Part shown: piece by piece, positions 32,428 to 35,746 of the stretch
Position numbering within the stretch: the stretch's first letter is position 1
Layout of the letters: each line of letters begins with the position of its first letter
Assembly: GCA_021826765.1 (NCBI GenBank)
Contig: JAKAYK010000003.1
Span: 1-35,746 of the forward strand
Reading direction: 5' to 3'
DNA: 35,746 nt
From: Thermoplasmata archaeon
Lineage (GTDB): Archaea > Thermoplasmatota > Thermoplasmata > Thermoplasmatales > Thermoplasmataceae
Notes under the pieces: generated by a model
Databases searched by the model: none
The model's input: only the letters and a program-made list of their open reading frames with translations
What the model was told of the DNA's origin: nothing
Made by a program: the position numbers and the translations under genes

Positions 32428-34182
32428 TTATCCCATGAGAAATTTTTCCCTCAATGCGGTGGTATCCCCTGCTTCCATTTCCTTTATGGAATATGCGTCA
32501 TGCGGCGCAAGTCCAAGAAGAAAAGCGAAAGTCATCAATATGCCCCTTCTGAATACATGAACGGTTACCTTCTGGCCGGGTTTGTATCCAACCAGATTTT
32601 CCACCATGATATTGGATGACCTGTCGGTTAATTTTCTCATGAAGTTAGGTCCGAACTTAAAGTTCTCAATGGCAACTACCTCGTCTCCGGGATATATTCC
32701 TGCTTTCTGTGCAGGAGAGTTTTCCAGCACAAACATCACATTTCCTGGATTTCCATTGGTGTTGAACCCGAGACCCATATAGGCTGGCTGATCAGTCCCG
32801 AGATCTGCAGAATATTTTTTCTCCAAAGAAAGCCCAATTTTCTTTAGTTCTGAAAGAAAATCGATGATTTCTGTTCCCCTCACATACCTGTTGAAGAACG
32901 GGACAAAATCAAGTCCAGAAATATCAGTGAGTGCTGCAAGGAGATCTTTCTCGGTGAATCCCTTTCCATCTCTGTTGTATTTTTCCATCATGTGCTTGAA
33001 CAGTTCATCAAGGTTTCTCGCTCCCTTGGTGTATTCGCATATTCTTGAATTGAGCATCATTCCAAGAATCTCTCCTTTTAGATAATAAGATACATAGCTG
33101 TTTATCAAATTGGGGCTGAACTTATAAAGCTTGATCCATGCATCAAAGGATGAGTCTGATGCAGATTCATATTTAGTGCCAGGGGTTCTCTCATATATCT
33201 TTATGATCTCTGAAAGATGCTTGAAATAATCCTCCTTTGAATAAATTCCCGCCCTTAGAAGCATGAGATTTCCATAAAATTCTGTGATTCCTTCCGATAC
33301 CCATAACAGTGTGGTGTGTGTTTCCTCCTTGTAATTGAAGGGGCCCAATTCCGCAGGCCTAATCCTCTTAACATTCCATATATGGAAAAATTCATGGGAA
33401 ACTATGGAGAGAAATAACTTGTATCGGTTTGGATCTGCAAAATCAAATTTCTCAAATTCTATGGTCGTAGAGTTGTGGTGCTCCAGCCCACCTCCTGTTC
33501 CATTCAGGAGATGGAATATGAAGAGGTATCTCTTATATGGCAGGCCCCCCATCATTTCCCTGTATGCATCCACTATTTTTTTAGTGTCATCCACTATCCT
33601 GTCTGCGTTTTCATTTCCCGTGCCATATATTGCTATTTCATGTTCCTTCCCTTCAACAGTGAAGAAGAAGGATCTGTGTGTTCCAATTTCTATTGGTGAA
33701 TCTATAAATATATCATAATTTGTTGCCCTGTACCTGTTTTCTCCGCTCTTCTCCATCCCCGTGGATATTTTCCATCCTTCATAGGGCTTGATTATAAGTT
33801 CAACGGACTGATCCTTATATCCTTCGAGATACATGAAAACACTTGCTCCATTCACGTATGCATGAGTGGAATCAATGTGGCTTTCCCTTACGGAAAGTGA
33901 TCCTGCATATACCTCATAAGTTATGGTGAATGTTCTGCTGTCTCCATTCATTATCTTCCAGGTGGATTTGTCCTTTCTCTGTATATCGATGGTTTCATTG
34001 TCCTGTGTCCTTGCCTTCAGGAGTCTGACATTGGAAGAAAAATCACGGATAAGATAGGAGCCGGGCGTCCAGGCAGGCATTGTGATCATGGTTATATCTT
34101 CAGAAACATTTTCAACATTCATTGTGATCTGACAGAAACCTGTCTGGGGTTCATGAATTTCAAGTATGTAGGTTAATTTCAT
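32428..34182 (-). CDS. M61-family metallopeptidase with PDZ domain
   Basis: M61 enzymes (glycyl aminopeptidase type) are zinc peptidases. The 584 residues comprise an N-terminal beta domain (about 1-180) and the catalytic domain with HEFFH (263-267) and third ligand Glu297 in VSEGITEF. A helical domain (to about 450) and a C-terminal PDZ-like domain (about 455-560, with AGIYPGDEVVAIENF) follow. No signal peptide is evident, so it probably works in the cytoplasm. It leads the minus-strand operon HIT-PRTase-LysRS-MetRS and faces the mrp gene across a 225-bp gap. Confidence 0.92.
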   Translation of the reverse strand: MKLTYILEIHEPQTGFCQITMNVENVSEDITMITMPAWTPGSYLIRDFSSNVRLLKARTQDNETIDIQRKDKSTWKIMNGDSRTFTITYEVYAGSLSVRESHIDSTHAYVNGASVFMYLEGYKDQSVELIIKPYEGWKISTGMEKSGENRYRATNYDIFIDSPIEIGTHRSFFFTVEGKEHEIAIYGTGNENADRIVDDTKKIVDAYREMMGGLPYKRYLFIFHLLNGTGGGLEHHNSTTIEFEKFDFADPNRYKLFLSIVSHEFFHIWNVKRIRPAELGPFNYKEETHTTLLWVSEGITEFYGNLMLLRAGIYSKEDYFKHLSEIIKIYERTPGTKYESASDSSFDAWIKLYKFSPNLINSYVSYYLKGEILGMMLNSRICEYTKGARNLDELFKHMMEKYNRDGKGFTEKDLLAALTDISGLDFVPFFNRYVRGTEIIDFLSELKKIGLSLEKKYSADLGTDQPAYMGLGFNTNGNPGNVMFVLENSPAQKAGIYPGDEVVAIENFKFGPNFMRKLTDRSSNIMVENLVGYKPGQKVTVHVFRRGILMTFAFLLGLAPHDAYSIKEMEAGDTTALREKFLMG

Positions 34183-34380
34183 TAAACAACCTAACTTACA
34201 GTTATTCTTTTTTATTAAACCTTATTGAACTCACTGTATTTGGGCGGAGCGGTCAAATCTTAACTTCTCTCTCTTTGTGTAGTATAATGCATATAATACA
34301 CAACTTTCTGTACACTTTCTGACCTGTTAACAAATCTGAAAATGATCCTGACATATTACGAAAAAAAAGCGGGTTAAGGG

Positions 34381-34390
34381 TTAAATAAAA
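34381..34390 (+). promoter_or_regulatory. TATA box of the mrp gene
   Basis: TTAAATAAAA is centred about 23 bp before the ATG at 34408, consistent with a leaderless transcript. Confidence 0.55.
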
Positions 34391-34407
34391 CACATAAATG
34401 TACAGTT

Positions 34408-35238
34408 ATGGCAAAGGGTAAGATCAAAATCAATACACCACCACCGCCCACTCCAACAGCACCTCAACCTTCAACAAAATATTCCGGAGTGAAGCATACA
34501 ATCATGATCATGAGCGGCAAAGGTGGCGTGGGAAAGAGCACATTCTCTGTGAATCTTGCAGTTTCACTGGGAAAAACCAGGAGCGTTGGAATAATAGATG
34601 CAGATATAAACGGGCCTGATGACCCGATGCTTCTCGGTGTTTCAAAGGACAAACTTCATGTTGAAAATAACAGAATTATTCCACTGAAGACAAAATTTGG
34701 TGTGGACCTGATATCCATGGCATTTTTCCTTCCTGACGAGAACACTGCCGTTATATGGAGAGGGGCCCTGAGGCATAAGGCAATCCAACAGTTTTTGGAA
34801 GATGCAACATGGAGCGGAAAGGATTATGTGATAATTGATTTTCCACCAGGAACGGGGGATGAGGCACTTTCTGTTGCACAGATGATCCCTGAAGTGGAAG
34901 GCGTGATAATAGTCGTGACTCCGCAGGAACTGGCTCTGCTTGATGCAAAAAAGGCAATCAACTTTGCTGAACAGCTTCACCTGAAGGTTCTTGGAATAGT
35001 GGAGAACATGAGTGGATTTTCATGTCCTCACTGTGGAACAGTCACAGATATATTCAAGACAGGAGGTGCAGAAACACTTGCAAAGGAACTTGGTATAGAA
35101 TTTCTTGGGAAGATACCAATATACCCTGAAATAGTGCAGAATGCCGATACTGGAGTGCCAGCTGTTGTGGCTTCAGAAGATGTCAGGAACATATATGAAA
35201 AAGTGGCTGAAAAGGTTGCCAGGATTGTTGAAAAATGA
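34408..35238 (+). CDS. Mrp/NBP35-family P-loop ATPase (iron-sulfur cluster carrier)
   Basis: This ATPase carries and delivers 4Fe-4S clusters to target proteins. The 276 residues begin with a Pro-rich linker (about 10-22) instead of the MIP18-like domain of some homologues. They then have the deviant Walker A motif GKGGVGKST (37-45), the switch region DFPPGTGDE near 144, and the cluster-binding CPHC (206-209) near the dimer interface. It is monocistronic with its own TATA box, converging on the 23S rRNA gene. Confidence 0.94.
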   Translation: MAKGKIKINTPPPPTPTAPQPSTKYSGVKHTIMIMSGKGGVGKSTFSVNLAVSLGKTRSVGIIDADINGPDDPMLLGVSKDKLHVENNRIIPLKTKFGVDLISMAFFLPDENTAVIWRGALRHKAIQQFLEDATWSGKDYVIIDFPPGTGDEALSVAQMIPEVEGVIIVVTPQELALLDAKKAINFAEQLHLKVLGIVENMSGFSCPHCGTVTDIFKTGGAETLAKELGIEFLGKIPIYPEIVQNADTGVPAVVASEDVRNIYEKVAEKVARIVEK

Positions 35239-35390
35239 ACAATTCTTATTTCTCATGAAATTTTCATAAAGAATTTTTGACAAATGGAAATATAGAATTT
35301 AAAAGAAGATTTGATCTATTTTCAAAAACTATCTAAATTATCAAAACAGAATGTAATCTATCATACCTTAAAGTACCATATGGCCTTTTT

Positions 35391-35399
35391 AAAAAAAAA
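35391..35399 (-). terminator. T9 terminator of the 23S rRNA transcript
   Basis: Nine consecutive T on the minus strand lie about 30 bases past the end of the conserved 23S sequence. Confidence 0.55.
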
Positions 35400-35427
35400 G
35401 CACTTGGTATGATTGCCGATCAATTTT

Positions 35428-35746
35428 AATGAAGTATGGATTGTACATTCAGCCTGTTAGTGACTGTGGACTGAATACCTCGGCGAACCTCGATACTTAC
35501 ATCCCAGCTCTATCAATCTCTTCTTTTAAGAGTGGCTTCAAACGATATCTCTTTTCAGGGATGGCTTCAAGCTTAGATGCCTTCAGCTTTTATCCATGTA
35601 TGGCGTGGCTACCCGACAAAATGCCCTGCCGGACAATCGGTAAACCAGAAGCCACGAACCCCCGTTCCTCTCGTACTAAAGGCTCCTTCCCTTCAGATAT
35701 CGAACACTCCCACGGAGAAGCAACCCTACTGTCTCGCGACGTAGTG
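35428..35746 (-). rRNA. 23S ribosomal RNA, 3' end (partial)
   Basis: On the minus strand, from the right edge inward, the sequence is typical 23S domain VI. It includes the sarcin-ricin loop AGTACGAGAGGAACGG near 35670, a GGTTCGCCGAGGTATTCAG segment near 35480, and an archaeal 3' end. The gene continues past the window. The exact 3' end is uncertain by about ten bases. No 5S rRNA or tRNA follows before the convergent mrp gene. Confidence 0.93.

Noticed and set aside
1..35746. CRISPR array or defence island
   Set aside because: No regularly spaced direct repeats, cas genes, toxin-antitoxin pairs or restriction genes were seen anywhere in the window.

Overview
The window is archaeal and most likely from the order Thermoplasmatales (Cuniculiplasma/Ferroplasma/Thermoplasma-like). 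The evidence is archaeal ribosomal proteins P1, P0, L1 and L11; an archaeal RNA polymerase subunit K; a class I lysyl-tRNA synthetase; MptE; Dph2; an archaeal HMG-CoA synthase operon; and the 3' end of a 23S rRNA gene with no 5S gene following it. Most promoters are a T/A-rich box about 25 bp before the start codon, which implies leaderless mRNAs. Genus and species were not determined.

Layout: (1) 1-1454, the end of a membrane-protein/regulator cassette, probably ABC-2 exporter parts plus a winged-helix regulator. It is followed by a relic of an IS200/IS605-type tnpB 3' end (1455-1588, minus strand). (2) 1644-4303, minus strand: ribosomal stalk operon L11, L1, P0/L10, P1/L12 and a small membrane protein. 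(3) 4360-7051: a ComB-like phosphatase converging on a minus-strand set of winged-helix protein, DUF373 membrane protein and MptE. (4) 7367-8620: a secreted S53 (sedolisin) acid protease. (5) 8900-16886: a catabolic cluster. MFS carrier and epimerase/dehydrogenase form one operon. Cyclase-family hydrolase, split UxaA-type dehydratase and zinc alcohol dehydrogenase form a second. A GntR/FCD regulator follows, and a minus-strand operon holds a synthase of the isopropylmalate/homocitrate type plus a YciI protein. A GTATAC-centred palindrome lies at all four promoters and is probably the GntR operator. (6) 17144-18928: a large surface protein of unknown function. (7) 19296-21909: the mevalonate-entry operon HMG-CoA synthase, thiolase, DUF35. 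(8) 21924-27316: Dph2, two small Thermoplasmatales-type proteins, imidazolonepropionase, a prepilin peptidase, a 34-residue ORF, an MBL-fold hydrolase and a small charged protein. (9) 27528-34182: RpoK converging on a minus-strand operon of M61 protease, HIT protein, regulatory PRTase, LysRS-I and MetRS. (10) 34408-35746: an Mrp/NBP35 ATPase and the 23S rRNA 3' end.

Two points stand out. The region 8.9-16.9 kb reads as one regulon for an unidentified sugar or hydroxy acid, held together by a shared palindrome. The thiolase in the mevalonate operon has lost all three catalytic motifs of its family, so it may be a scaffold in the HMG-CoA synthase complex rather than an enzyme.
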